In this document: positions 23,876 to 35,700 of the stretch, one piece after another
How positions within the stretch are numbered: position 1 is the first letter of the stretch
Layout of the letters: the number at the start of each line of letters is the position of its first letter
NCBI GenBank assembly: GCA_025716815.1
Contig: JAIXMN010000004.1
Location: 744,001-808,000 of the forward strand
Length of the DNA: 64,000 nt
Direction of reading: 5' to 3'
Source of the DNA: Dichotomocladium elegans
Taxonomy: Eukaryota; Mucoromycota; Mucoromycetes; Mucorales; Lichtheimiaceae
Translations under genes and position numbers: made by a program
The notes under the pieces: model-generated
Databases searched by the model: none
What the model was told of the DNA's origin: nothing
Seen by the model: only the letters and a program-made list of their open reading frames with translations

Positions 23876-26800
23876 ATGGAGGTTGTCCAGGTGCAGCCAA
23901 GGGACTCTTACCTCTATTATATTTATGTGCCTACCAAGGGCACCGCCCTCCGCTGGTCTTTCACCACCAAGCGGAATAATATCGCTTTTGGCGTATATCG
24001 CCGTCGTGGCAAAGCACCGCTGCCATCGACGTCCGAGATCATCTTTCGCGCTCAACAGCAGCGCCAGCATTCTGCGGGCGATTTATTCATTTCAGACAAT
24101 GCGAGTCTACGGAAGCACGGTAATAGAGAGACACTATATGGCCAAGCGCGTGCGCCTTCCGCCTCTTTTTCCCTTGAATGCCACTAATGCACTTTCTCCT
24201 CGTTAGACGACGATGAGTCCTCAGAAGCGCACGGTACTTCTGTGAATGGGCCCATCAGCCATAGCCGCCCACGCGCCAAGTCTGTGGCATCTACAAAGCT
24301 CCGAGAGCAGGGTCTCGACGAGATCATTCCGATTCAGCACACGAACTCGAGCAGTGTCAAGATTGAGGGATCGTATGTGGTGGAAGAACCGGGCAATTAT
24401 GTACTCGTTTTTGGTACCGTTCTGCCTTTCCCGACTGTGTTTGCGTTGGCCTGTATGTGCGTAATATTAATGGATCCTCCTCTATGGAACACTAGACAAC
24501 ACCTTTTCGAGAAACACGGCGAAAACTCTTACATTTTCGGTGGCACTTGTCGACGCAGGTTTGAATACAGCAGCATCGCACCATAGCGATCTGTCTGGAT
24601 GGCTCCTGAAAAAGAAGCGCAAAAAAATGCAAGGTACTGAAACACTAAACGAGCGAAAGAACACAAGCTCGGCTAGGGGAAATCCTTCTTCTGATTTTCA
24701 ACACAAGGTTGGGCAAAGCGTTGGTTCCAGCTTTCACCCTCTGGCGTCTTGTCCTACTCTACCTCGCCATCCAATGTCACACGCGGCTCAATCCAGATCA
24801 TGTTGGCCACTATTTCCACCAACCCAGATCAGCGCATGATCCACATCGATTCAGGCACGATGCTCTACCATCTGAAGGCGCTGACTGCAGACGACTTCGA
24901 TCGCTGGACCGAAGGCTTCAGGACGTACAGATCGGGGGGCACGAGCGACATGAATGGACAAAGCGCGGATGCATATGAGGTCGGTGACACGCAGGATCCG
25001 CTCCAGCAGGAAATCGAGAAGGGCAGCGAAGACGCAAGGCGAATGGGCATGGCGGTGGATCGGCTGGCCAGTAACCTAGCTATGCTCAAGACCTTGGTGG
25101 ATCAGATCGTCGACGCAACAGGACGTAATAACGATTTGGCTCGACATCTGTTGAGCACTACTAATCAACTGCTCAGTAACAAAGATGAGCTTTCGGCGTA
25201 TATCCGTGATCAGAAGAAAAACTGGCGAATTGTCCAGGAAATGTCCTCTGTCGGGACGACTGTCTTGTCATCCTATCCAAACAGCAATGTTGATGCAAAT
25301 GATCTGAAGCGCCTATCCACCAGCGCACGATCGTCTGTGTCAGACGTGTTCTACGATGCAGAGGATTTCATCCTGACTGGCATCGATGACGATTATGCTG
25401 ATGAGGCGGCCGAGGAGATCGTAGTCAACAACGATGATAGCAGTGAAGACGAAGAAGGTACTTTTTGTTGACGGGGGGGGTAGGGTTGGCATTTCGAGAG
25501 AGTGAGGCGAAAAAGAACTTCACTGATGGCCAAAACTGGACTGTCAAAGAAAACGAGACGCTTGACCATGAGAACAGCGAGGACTCTCTTGACCTGAGCA
25601 GCTCAGGGATCGTTTCCCGAAGAACTCGACTGCCCTCTCATGCCGTAGGAGATGTTGGATCTGCCCTTTCTGTGTTTCGCAAGAATGTTGGGAAGGACCT
25701 GTCCACCATTTCGATGCCCATCAGTATGAACGAACCTCTCAGCATGCTTCAACGTGCCTGTGAAGAGCTTGAGTACTGCGAACTCTTGGAGAAGGCTGCG
25801 GACCAGACCTGTTCAATGGATCGGCTTATTTACACAACCCTGTTTGCTATCTCGGGTTATTCCTCGTCGCAGTACCGAACTGGACGGAAGGTGGGGGAGA
25901 ATACACGACGAAAGACAGAGAAAGTACTTATGGATTGACGTTTACTGTAGCCATTCAATCCGATGATGTCCGAAACGTACGAGAATATTCGACCGGACAA
26001 AGGCTATCGGTTTATTGCTGAAAAAGTATCCCACAACCCCTTAATTATCGCAGTATGTATAAACCAACTTTGGACGTCTTCGTATCTTCTCATAGGCCTT
26101 TTGTAGGCGCATGCTGAAGCAAGAAAGTACAAGTACTGGCAGTGCACGAAGATCAAGAGTAAATTCTGGGGAAAATCGATGGTAATGGGACTAAGTCCGG
26201 TCCGGGAAGCAGTCTCTTTTATTGATCCGGAAGTGGGGAATTAGGAATTCATCACCGAAGGCACCTTCCATGTGACCCTTTCTGGCCATGACGATCATTT
26301 TACATATAACAAACCGTCTAGCTGGATGCGCAATATGATTGCAGGTGAAAAGTACATTGAGACGGCTGGCGAAATGCAGGTGACCAATCACACTACAGGC
26401 GAATACGCCACTGTCACCTTCAAGGAAGGCACTGGCGGAGGACTTTTTGGTATACCTTCGAACCGTAACGAGGTTGTCGCAACATTTTACGACCCGCACG
26501 GCAAGAAGACTCGACGTGTGGTTGGCAAATGGAGCGACAAACTTTCCGAAGAAATTGACATGAACAAACGCAAACTTTCCATTCTCTGGACAGCCAATCC
26601 TCCGGGACTTGAGGATTATATCAAGTATTATGGTTTTACGCGTTATTGTGTGGAGTTGAATGAGATTACAGATATCGAACGTGACAAGATTCCCAAAACC
26701 GATACTCGTCTTCGTCCGGATCAAAGGCTCTATGAAAATGGTAAAGCATCTCGGGAGATGCTTCAAAATATACACTTAACATATCCTTCTTTTTATGCGA

Positions 26801-27055
26801 CCAGGCCTTGTGGACGAAGCAGACGCTGAAAAGCAGCGGATAGAGATGAAGCAGCGCGAGCGAAGGAAAGACTTTGAGCAACGCGGTATCGTCTGGGGTC
26901 CGCGTTGGTTTGCGCTCCAGGCGGACAGCCACGCGGACCCATCCTTTATTCCATCGATGGATGGCCCCATCGGCCAGACTTTCCAATACACCGGACATTA
27001 TTGGCAGTGCCGCGAATCCGGACAGTGGCCAAGTGATATGTTTGATTTGTGGTGA
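23876..27055 (+). CDS. Oxysterol-binding protein, Osh3-like (GOLD-PH-ORD)
   Basis: Lipid-transfer protein of ER-plasma membrane contacts. Nine exons (23876-24119, 24207-24413, 24496-24633, 24708-25457, 25550-25890, 25951-26052, 26107-26181, 26245-26740, 26805-27055) give 867 aa. A GOLD domain fills residues about 1-185 ([30 protein letters not shown]). A PH domain follows at about 183-285 ([20 protein letters not shown], then [17 protein letters not shown]). A coiled, acidic linker leads to the ORD at about 520-867 ([48 protein letters not shown]). GOLD plus PH plus ORD is the Osh3 layout. The ORD signature, normally EQVSHHPP, reads EKVSHNPL here at residues about 584-591, losing the second His that contacts the PI4P head group. 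I see no FFAT motif. Confidence 0.9.
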
Positions 27056-27654
27056 TAGATCGAATCAGGGGTGCCGAATCTCTCTTTATTGCAATAAACA
27101 ATGACACGGTGTATTTTCTGTTCTCTATCCTCCTACGTAGTCCGGAGCAAATGGCTTCTTCGATGATTGCACCGGCAACTGGGTGTTGTTGTTGTTGTTG
27201 TTTTTGTCTTGCTGGAGAAGCTGTAGAAATTGAGAGCACGTAAAAGATCCCGATTAATAATATATTTGCACAATAGAAACATCACAATGGATCAGGATCT
27301 TTTAAACGAGACTAAATACAGATTCACCAAAAAAGAAAAAAAAATAGTAAAAAGAGACGTTTGTGCATTTTCATTCCGGTGTTGTATGATGCGCTGAACG
27401 GAGTATTTTTTTTTTTTACAGATTGGTCAGGACCTGAATCTACCAAAACAAAAAATACTGCGATGCTTAAATCGAAACGGGAATGGGTTGTTTTCAAAGA
27501 GGATTCCAAACTTATCTGGTAAAGATACAATGAGAGTAGGAATGTACATTCCTACTGTCAAAAAGCAATATAAAAGCTAGCCTCAAGTGCGGATCCTGGA
27601 TGATCCCGTAGACATTATCTGTTCCCGAGGGCTCTTTGCGTATTAACGAACACC
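27056..27654. other. Intergenic region
   Basis: 3' UTR of the Osh3-like gene with a GTT run (about 27184-27203), followed by the promoter of the small secreted protein gene. No gene seen. Confidence 0.4.
27569..27576 (+). promoter_or_regulatory. TATA box of the secreted repeat protein gene
   Basis: TATAAAAG lies 79 bp upstream of ATG 27655, a strong core promoter element of the kind found on highly expressed or regulated fungal genes. Confidence 0.5.
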
Positions 27655-28261
27655 ATGAAACTCCTTTCGCTTGCTACCCTGGCCACCTTTGCCACCCTTG
27701 CTTTTGCCAGCGAGCATCCTCAGTAAGTCCAAACTTTCTGTTGATCTATTGGATATCTTCTTTTTAATACATAAGTGGGTCGTTTCTTAGTATGCTCAAA
27801 AAGCGTGAAGTGTTCGCTACCGTCACAACCACCATCAACGGTACTCCTGTTGTCCAAGTCCTCAATGGTTATGTGGCGACCGTCACCACCACCACCGGTA
27901 CAACGACCGTCACCACGACATCGACCACCACTTCCACGAGTGCACTTGGTTAGTAACATGCCATGAGCCTCTTACTGAATAGTGACAACGTCAGAGCTAA
28001 CCCTACAATCCCATAGTGACCGTGAGCCCCGAGGAGCTCTCTTCGCTTCTCAGCGTTCTTCTCAACAGCAGTTCCTCCTCCGAATCGTCCTCCGAATCGT
28101 CCACCGAGTCGTCCACCGAGTCGTCCACCGAGTCGTCCACCGAGTCGTCCACCGAGTCGTCCACCGAGTCGTCCACTGAGTCGTCCACCGAGTCGTCCAC
28201 CGAATCGTCCACCGAATCATCCACCGAATCATCCACCGAATCGACCCCAGCCCCCTTTTGA
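27655..28261 (+). CDS. Small secreted Ser/Thr-rich repeat protein
   Basis: Probable secreted or wall-associated protein of 156 aa in three exons (27655-27722, 27791-27948, 28017-28261). MKLLSLATLATFATLAFA is a clean signal peptide with cleavage expected after Ala 18. A Lys-Arg pair (LKKRE) shortly after could be a Kex2-like processing site. The middle, about 30-75, is Thr/Val-rich (TVTTTTGTTTVTTTS), and the C-terminal third is a run of twelve SSTE units. Such Ser/Thr density predicts heavy O-mannosylation. The C-terminus STPAPF has no hydrophobic tail, so a GPI anchor is unlikely. No family recognised. Confidence 0.78.
28097..28240 (+). repeat. 12-bp tandem repeat, about 12 copies
   Basis: A 12-bp unit (consensus TCGTCCACCGAG) repeats about twelve times inside exon 3 of the secreted protein gene and encodes SSTE each time. 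The last copies carry third-base changes (GAA for GAG, TCA for TCG). Two looser SSSE units precede it. Confidence 0.9.
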
Positions 28262-28350
28262 TACCTGGACAGCCTTCTTAATTTCTTCTATTCAAAATGA
28301 TCTTTTACCCCCCGCCCGTAGCAATAAAGAAAAAAAATATATTAATCTTT

Positions 28351-30319
28351 TTATTCTTCCGCTTCTTCAGCATCCACAATAAGGGTCGCTGATGGCCAAA
28401 GACTCTTCTCTCCGGACAAAGGTTTGCTGTCGTCTGCTTCATAAATCATCTTGGGGTATGGGGAGACGATAGTAAAGTTGTACTTGTGCTGGTAATCCGT
28501 TGGCTTTTCTGCATTTGTCACATCCTCCTTGTTCTTGATCAAAGGGTATATCTCAACAAAACGATATAGTGTCTTTTTCATAGAATGTGTCATTTCCTTA
28601 TCATAATCCACTTGGACGTATTCCAGCCACCCCCCCCGGAAAACAAGCATACCTCTAACGTATCATCACCCTTAAATTTCCGAATCACTCGCTCGCCATC
28701 CGCAAGTCTGAAGCTTAACTTGGCGACCTCACCCTGGAAATCAGCGGCATCAGGTTCTTCGAGGAATGTGCGATACAAGTAGCGAATATACTGCTGACGT
28801 TTTTCTGCTCGATTCAAGCGCTCCTGTTCAGCAAGATGGGCCTCCTCTTCTTCCCTTGCAGCTGCTGCGCGGGCTTCGCGGGCCCGTCGCTCCTTTATTT
28901 TTGTACATAGCAGATAGTCCCTCGTGGTCAGACAATGTCGAATTCCCGTCCTCCCCCCCCGCCTGCTATGATCACGCGTTTTTACCTTTTCTTGATCCGC
29001 CTTGAGACTTTCACGGTAAGCTTGATCCTGTTCCTGTCGAACACGTCTCTCCATCTCCCGCTGATCTCTTTCCATTCTCAATCGGTTTAGTGTTGCGCCA
29101 TGACGCTGAGCAACTGCTTCCAATCGTCGGATAACACCAGGAGCCGTTGCGCGTCCCTCAATGCGATCCACGACGGCCATCTTTACAGACGCAGAAGAAG
29201 GACTCGATGCTTGAAGAGCAATGATGGCCATAAATGGATACATGGTTGCTTGCAAAGTACTACTGACTTTTTCGTTGTTGTTGTTTGTTTGTTTGTTCGA
29301 AGAACATGCCAGTCTCAAGCTTTGAACCAAAAGTTTACCTTGAAATCCTTCAGACTCATGCACGTTGCCTCCCCACACCAAGATGTTGTTTTGTCGGATG
29401 TAATTAATTAATTCTTCAGACGAAAGCGTTTCTCTGAAATGCAGAACCCCGTTAGTTCGTTCTTTTTGTGCACTCGTCCTTCATTCACACACCTGCAGAA
29501 TGCCTCTGTATCGTCGTGCTCATTGCTTTGTATGACCACCAACAAATAGCGGAGTTCTCGTCGGGCTGTTTCCAATGCTTGTGAATAACCCCCTTGAAAG
29601 AACTCGACGTGCGTTTCACCATATTTCGATTCGAATTCGTGGAGAAAGCGTGCAGCGATTGTGCGCGGATCCTGTCGAGAAACAGAGGGTGTAGATGTGG
29701 AAGTGATCGATTGACGGGAAATAATTCGCGCTAAGAAAGCGATATCAGAAGTGGGGAATTGCAGAGAATAAAAATGGAAAGACAACGTACTTGCAAAAGA
29801 GATGATTGTCCAGGTGATATTCCAAGCGATACCAAAAGGCCATGCAAAGAGCGTAAACAAGGAAAAGCGGAAACGGCTGGGTTGCGTGCGCGAAGATGCC
29901 GCTGCTGATGGGTTTAATGGATCTGTTTCGCTTGAGCTCGACGACGAAGAGCTATTTGCATTAGCACTAGACGCGACCTCGGCCTCTAGCTTTTCGCGTG
30001 CTGCATCGTGTGAATTGTTGGCTTCATAGACACTTTCAATCGCTCGCTTTGTCGCCCAAAACAATTATTATTACATTGGATCGGTCGCTCCCAACTCCTC
30101 TCCCATTTCCTTTCTCTTTCTCTCAGCCCACCTGGAGGTTCCAGCTATAATGCTCCAATCTGCTTATTGATGCATCCAGGTCATCAGACTGAGTCACTGC
30201 CTGAAAGACACGGCGAAGATTGGCATTGGATGAAAAGACTGCCCATGCATTGCTCTTTGTACCTGAAATTGCTGTAATAATTCTTTTTGATGATCATTGA
30301 GGTTGTCTAGCGATGCCAT
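28351..30319 (-). CDS. FAF2/UBXD8 (Ubx2)-like ERAD protein
   Basis: ER and lipid-droplet membrane protein that recruits the Cdc48/p97 ATPase during ER-associated degradation. Eight exons (30263-30319, 30132-30200, 29791-30046, 29493-29730, 29339-29433, 28986-29266, 28653-28892, 28351-28572) give 485 aa. A UBA domain covers residues 1-50 (KELLQQFQAVTQSDDLDASI, LEHYSWNLQRAI). After a Ser-rich linker comes one hydrophobic hairpin at about 103-128 (LFTLFAWPFGIAWNITWTII). A UAS thioredoxin-like domain spans about 145-290 (FLHEFESKYGETHVEFFQGG, ILVWGGNVHESEGFQ, TMYPFMAIIAL). A charged coiled coil (EKERRAREARAAAAREEEEA) leads to a C-terminal UBX domain (AKLSFRLADGERVIRKF, TLYRFVEIYPL). All phases agree and the order of domains is exactly that of FAF2. 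It sits 89 bp from the stop of the convergent secreted-protein gene. Confidence 0.9.
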
Positions 30320-30557
30320 GGCAAGTGCTTCGTGCCAGTGTGGAAAGAGAAGGTGAGAGCGGAGAGTATCCAAAAGAGCGCACACAAACACCCCTTTATA
30401 GTGTTAGTGAACACTGCGGCGAATGGCCAAGCGAACTCAATCAGTTTTGTGTATTTACTGCGGCGACAAGCTACAATGCTGCATCATTCCGTTTTGCTTG
30501 TTTCGCACATATTCTCTGATGTTCTTTTTAATCTGTACAGGGCTCCATCTCGTCCCA

Positions 30558-31632
30558 CTATCCTACGAGTGCTTTCTGTTCCTCTAGCCCAACAAAGCCC
30601 TGATGCCGGAGTTCCTGCAGACGCATGAATGAATTAGAAACTAAAGTCGTTTTGGGTGGTAAAATATATAAATAAGGTTTACCTCCACACCGTCCTTGAC
30701 CTGGGCTAGATCGTAAAAGATCGCCAAAAAAATCACCAATATCTCCGGAAGCACTGTACAACCCATATAGACTGCCCAGCCCGGGATCCTGTCAGCCGCG
30801 CCAGGTTCCGTCAGCAGCAGCGTGATGAGCATGAAGCCGTAGTAAGCCCAACGGATCGTGATCAGGAGACCTAAAGTTCCTAGAACAACGACAAGGACTG
30901 TCTGCCCCTGCCGTCGTTTCCGCGCAAGCACGCAAAGGATAATAAAGTAGACAAGAAGCATCCCCAGGTTGATGCTTGTGCCGGCCGTTTCGAGTATGAC
31001 AGCCGTACGCGTCTTACCCGACAGGCCCGGGGTCGCGTCTCCTTCGATCTCCTCCTCATGTTCTGCCTGGTCTTGTTGAACCAAAAAAATATCGCCGATC
31101 ATCGATAGAAGGCCGGCGACGCAGATCATCATGGGGGCCATGACTGATAGGACCCGCCGGCCCTGGCGCATTCCCACCCGCTGCCATGTCTCCAGGAGTC
31201 GAAAGAGACCGAGAAGAAAGAATACGCCGCCAAAGGTTTTCAAAAGCAACGCTGCATGAAGTGGAAAGTAGCTATGCTCTTCCTGTGCCTGGTTCCATAC
31301 GATATCAAAGACTTCAGAGACAGCATAGAGCACTACCGCATCATGATTATTTTTAAGTAGCCATCCACAAATGTGCAGGAACCTTAAGTCAACTACTTAC
31401 ATGTGCCGCTTCCCAGATAAAAGTATGAGAGAAAGAACTTGTTTCGCTTTGATTTGTCTAGGAGAACGATGGCGCCTATCCCATAAAGGACGCTAAAGAG
31501 GCAGGAACACTATCCCACGTTAGCATCGTAGCAGCCTCTAGAGCATAGACCATCTATCCTTTACCCTTCTATGATTCCAGGAATAAATGTGGGAGAAGTC
31601 AGATACAGGAGACAGTCGGCGGCGCTACTCAT
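30558..31632 (-). CDS. Seven-TM membrane protein, unknown family
   Basis: Four exons (31565-31632, 31492-31401 region, 30683-31332, 30558-30614) give 288 aa. Hydrophobic segments are GIIEGVLYGIGAIVLL, FFLSYFYLGSGTLLYAVSEV, LHAALLLKTFGGVFFLLGLF, VMAPMMICVAGLLSMIGDIF, INLGMLLVYFIILCVLA, VLVVVLGTLGLLITIRWAYY and YMGCTVLPEILVIFLAIFYD, seven in all, joined by short loops except an acidic loop (EHEEEIEGDATPG). The C-terminal tail is short and polar. The layout, with a conserved-looking Arg-x-x-Tyr in TM6 and Leu-Pro-Glu in TM7, resembles fungal RTA1-type or DUF7702-type proteins, but I cannot assign it. The second acceptor was chosen because the nearer AG gives a wrong phase. Confidence 0.72.
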
Positions 31633-31793
31633 CCTTTCCGAAAAAGAAAAATTAGAAACGAAGGAAAAGAGAAAAGAAGACTATTTATATTATAGGATCC
31701 TACTGCTAAAATTAACCAAAAACAGGGAACGTACGTAAAAAGGGCCCATCCCCCTCGTCTTGCTTTATTGCAATACACAAGGGTGGAGAGACG

Positions 31794-32440
31794 TCATAGC
31801 GCAAAATAAACAATCTTCTCTTTGATCGCCTCATCGACAATCCACCGAGCGAGCGTGGGTGGGTCTTTCCGAATATCTGCAACAATGACGCTTTCTTCTT
31901 CAGGATTTGGCTCCTCGAGCGAGTTGATTTGGGAATCGAGCATCGTCGCCGCCATAAAATGCCCCTTGCGAGCCGAAATACGCTCCAACAACAGTTCGCG
32001 GGAGCCCTTGAGATAGACGAACGTGACCTTGGCAACATTGGTCGGTACTTGTCGCAAGATATCCCGGTAGGATTTTCGGAGGGAGGAGCATGTAAGGAGA
32101 ACGGCACGACGCGTCGATGTTGTATCTTCTGCCAAGAGCTTCGTCGCTTTTTCAGTGAGCGCCTTGGTAATGGCGCGGAGCCACGGCCATCGGTCGTCGT
32201 CGTTCAGAGCTTCACCTTGAATGCATAGAAGAGGGGAATGGATTGGACCACACTGCAACCAGAGCATGAAGCTGATCAAATACCTCGGCTCATTTTTTGG
32301 ACATTGGCATCGGGATGCATGTCATCGCCTTCGATATATTCACACCCCAGCAAGCCTTGGATATGCTCAGCAATCGTACTCTTGCCACAGCCAGCAGTAC
32401 CCATCAGTACCAATATCGGGACTGTTGCTGGACTCGCCAT
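31794..32440 (-). CDS. Gluconokinase
   Basis: Phosphorylates D-gluconate to 6-phosphogluconate, feeding the pentose phosphate pathway, in the cytosol. Two exons (32284-32440, 31794-32215) give 192 aa, the usual size of GntK-type enzymes. The P-loop LMGTAGCGKST lies at residues about 12-22. GDDMHPDANVQKMSRG (about 38-53) holds the gluconate-site Asp-His pair, followed by NDDDRWPWL and the conserved TCSSLRKSYRDILR. GHFMAATMLDSQINSLEEP is the lid and base-binding region. EALNDDDRW replaces the more common IPLTDEDRW. The in-frame extension upstream of ATG 32440 has no ATG. Confidence 0.92.
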
Positions 32441-33744
32441 TGTTATCAATAAAGGAGGAGGGAAAATCTGGGAAAAAGACAAGTTTGCTTTCCAAGCCGC
32501 TCCGTTTTATCTTGGTTTAATAGACTCGTCATCATGACATTTAAATAACCCCAATTTCATCGTGGATGTTCAATTTACATCTATGAGGAAAGGACAATCC
32601 AACAATGGCCTACGTGAAATTACCCTTGCCTTCCCCCGCCCTGCAATGTGCCGCCAGAGTGATAGGCGGCACGTATGGGGCTGAAGACGCGGCATGGAGT
32701 ACTGCACCGGCTGGCTGGGGGATTTTGCCATTTTCCCTAGTTTTATGTTCCACAGACGTAGATTCGGATCGTTTCTGCTGTTTTATTTTCAAAGCCTGTC
32801 CGTAACCCACGTATTCAGTGTTACTGGTAATATTCCCGGCGAATAAAGTTACAAGAACCGCGCAGCAGCATAAAGCTTCTCAGGAAGCCAAGGAAAGATA
32901 TTTTCAAACGATATGATACTATGGGTCGGGCTTAGCCCTTGTGAATACCTCCACCCCCGCCTCCACGGTCGACTATATCATTTTTAAGGCACCACTTTTG
33001 CCACATGAAATAGATTGAAAGATACTCATATCCACAGAACATTTCTAAACGCGCGCGTGTAAGCAACAATCGGCATGAGAAAATGTGAAGCGTAGAAGAA
33101 TACCGTAGGAGGATGGGAAGGAACCTCCAACGAAGTCTCGGTCGTTGTGACGGAGCAAAACTACAGAGAGAGATCGCGGCCGATTACATTCAACTTTTTC
33201 CTAATACTACATACGTGAATAACCAGCATCGATATTTGATGCTCACACAGTGGTTTGAATTGATAGTTTCAACAGAACTGCATTTGATGTACACGCTTTG
33301 TACAGCTCAAATAAATCTGACACCCCCGATTCCACAAGACGATTTTCCGGCGCACAGTTTAAGAAAAGTGTAGTGCAAGCTGCTCTAGTTAGAAGCTATC
33401 TCGGGAGATCACCAAAAGAGCGGCGAATGTCGGAGCCTATTTCTATCTCCCATGCATTTGTTTTGATCATTATTAGGTGATGCTCCTGCAAAACTTCCTG
33501 GCTATCAACAAGAGTGAGTGAGCTGGTGACGCGTATAATACTTTTGCTCGTACTATTACGTAGATAATGCCTATTTACTATAATATCTTCCCGTTTCTCA
33601 CATACGCTTACCTGAATAAACATTCTTTATGTTGGCCTTGATGTCATAAAAAAACCCCGCTTTGATTTTCGAGGAGGTTTAGACGAAGCGTTGACACACA
33701 CGCAAAGACACCAGTATTTTTGAATTGTTTACGCGCTTCCTCCA
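32441..33744. other. Divergent promoter region, gluconokinase / COQ6
   Basis: A 1.3 kb spacer between divergent genes. Open frames are short, mostly non-ATG. No RNA gene or repeat of note. Confidence 0.4.
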
Positions 33745-35700
33745 ATGACAACACGATCGTGGACACGCCTTTATAAATTACCAAACCGAATCACTACACT
33801 ACGGCAACCCCGCCTCTTCACCGGGACACGGTCCCTTGCAACTGTAGCAAAGAAAGATCTCGACGACATTTATGACATTGTCATTGTTGGTGGTGGCATT
33901 TCAGGCACTGCCCTCGCTTGTTCACTTGGTATTTAACGAGAAAACCACGCAGAGAACAAGTAGATATGGAAGCCAAGTAGACTACAGTAGCTCATTTACA
34001 TGTGTACAACCTAGCTTCCAATGCGGCAATGAAAGACTATCGCGTTGCGCTCATCGAGGCTATGGACCTTTCAAACACCACCAACTGGAGTCCTGTAACA
34101 GGACATTTCTCCAATCGCGTTGTTTCTCTGACACCAGCTTCTATGAATTTTTTTAAGAGTATGTACCAAAGAAAAAGAGTGCAGATGATAAGCCTAAGCT
34201 CTTTTTTCCCCTCGCGTTTATGAGATCGTGCTAATGCATAGGCGTCTAGGTATCGGTGTCGCCGAGCATCTGGTGGAAGATCGCATTCGGCCCTATGATT
34301 GCATGAAAGTATGGGACGGTGTGACTGATGCTCGCATTGAATTTGATACTTCAATCCTTGGACCACGAGCTGAAGGCCTGCCTATTGCTTACATGATTGA
34401 GAACGTGCATTTGCAACATAGTCTCTTGAAGCGGCTGAATTCATGCCACGGACAGGGTGCTACTGTGGAAATTTTACAGAATGCACGTGTAGCATCCATC
34501 CAGTCTCAAAAGGAAGAAGTCAATTCTGAAGATCTTGATCTCTCTGAATGGCCGGTAGTAGAGCTAGAAAACGGACGTGTTTTGCAGACGCGATTGCTGG
34601 TAATATAAAGCGGATGACTTAGAAAAAGAAGATAGTTGGGAATAACAACACTCTCCGTCATAGGTGGGCGCAGATGGTATCAATAGCCCTGTACGAAACT
34701 TTGCGCAGATTGAGTCACTAGGATGGGATTACAACATGCATGGCGTCGTCGCAACATTGAAAACGGGTACAACGCGTCCCAGAGATACGGCTTACCAACG
34801 CTTCCTCCCGACGGGACCAATTGCCATGCTACCGGTACGGGTTTCTTTTGTATCCTTTTATCCACGCTCATCGATCGCTTTATACATAGCTTGGTAACGG
34901 TTATGCTTCTATGGTGTGGTCATGTCCTCCGGAGCTTGCACAAATGCTCAAAAAAATGCCACAAAAGACGTTTTGTACACTGGTGAACAGCGCCTTCCGA
35001 CTCTCTGTCGAAGATCTGAGTTACCTAAGAACCAAGATCGATCCGTTAACGTATGAACCTCTGTGCGACTTTGACTCGGAGTATGCTTGGCGGCAGGGTG
35101 TGATCAGGCATGGTTTGACTGAGATGGAAACGCTGGAACGAGACCTCGATTATCCACCTGAAGTCGAGTCAGTCCAGGACGGTAGCGTTGCTAGTTTTCC
35201 GCTTCGCCTTCGAAATTCTCAACAATATTTTGCGAACCGTGTCGTTTTGGTCGGGTGAGGTCTTTTCTTTGTTAATTGTACAAAACCAAGAAATTCATAA
35301 CTGTTCGTTGATCCAGTGACGCTGCCCACACTGTCCATCCACTCGCAGGACAAGGGCTCAACCAAGGCGTCTTGGATGTTGAATGCCTGTCAAATATACT
35401 GCAGCGGGGCGCAGCCGATGGTCAGGATATCGGAAATGTACATTTACTGCGAGAATATGCGTCTGTGCGGTACTTGCGAAATCTTGTCATGATCAGCGCC
35501 TGTGATAAATTACACCGGCTGTATACGACGGATTTTGGACCCATTACTTTGATCCGGTCCCTGGGGCTTTCTACGATCAACAAGCTTGATTTTGTAAAGG
35601 TAATGAAGGTCAGGGGAAAGTCGATGTGCGAGTCTTTTAATGTTAATTCTTCCTCTTTTAGGCTGAGGTTATGAAATACGCAATGGGAATCGAGCAATGA
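33745..35700 (+). CDS. COQ6: Ubiquinone biosynthesis monooxygenase COQ6
   Basis: FAD-dependent hydroxylase that acts on C5 of the coenzyme Q ring in the mitochondrial matrix with the other Coq proteins and ferredoxin. Seven exons (33745-33928, 34015-34158, 34250-34599, 34664-34834, 34890-35254, 35317-35599, 35662-35700) give 511 aa. Residues 1-35 form an Arg-rich presequence without acids. The FAD-binding motif YDIVIVGGGISGTALA is at about 44-59, the GADGINSPVRN motif at about 227-237 and the third FAD motif GDAAHTVHPLAGQGLNQG at about 405-422. Exon 3 uses the second of two AGs (34248-34249), the one giving the correct SIGVAEH reading. The last exon is only 39 nt. Length and motifs match the family. 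Confidence 0.94.

Noticed and set aside
24559..24570. Possible intron inside GOLD-PH linker (GT at 24559, AG at 24569-24570)
   Set aside because: It would be 12 nt long, below any splicing limit, and the sequence reads through in frame as [19 protein letters not shown].
28003..28236. Minus-strand frame of DDSV repeats
   Set aside because: It is the antisense reading of the 12 bp SSTE repeat; any stop-free 12-mer repeat leaves other frames open.
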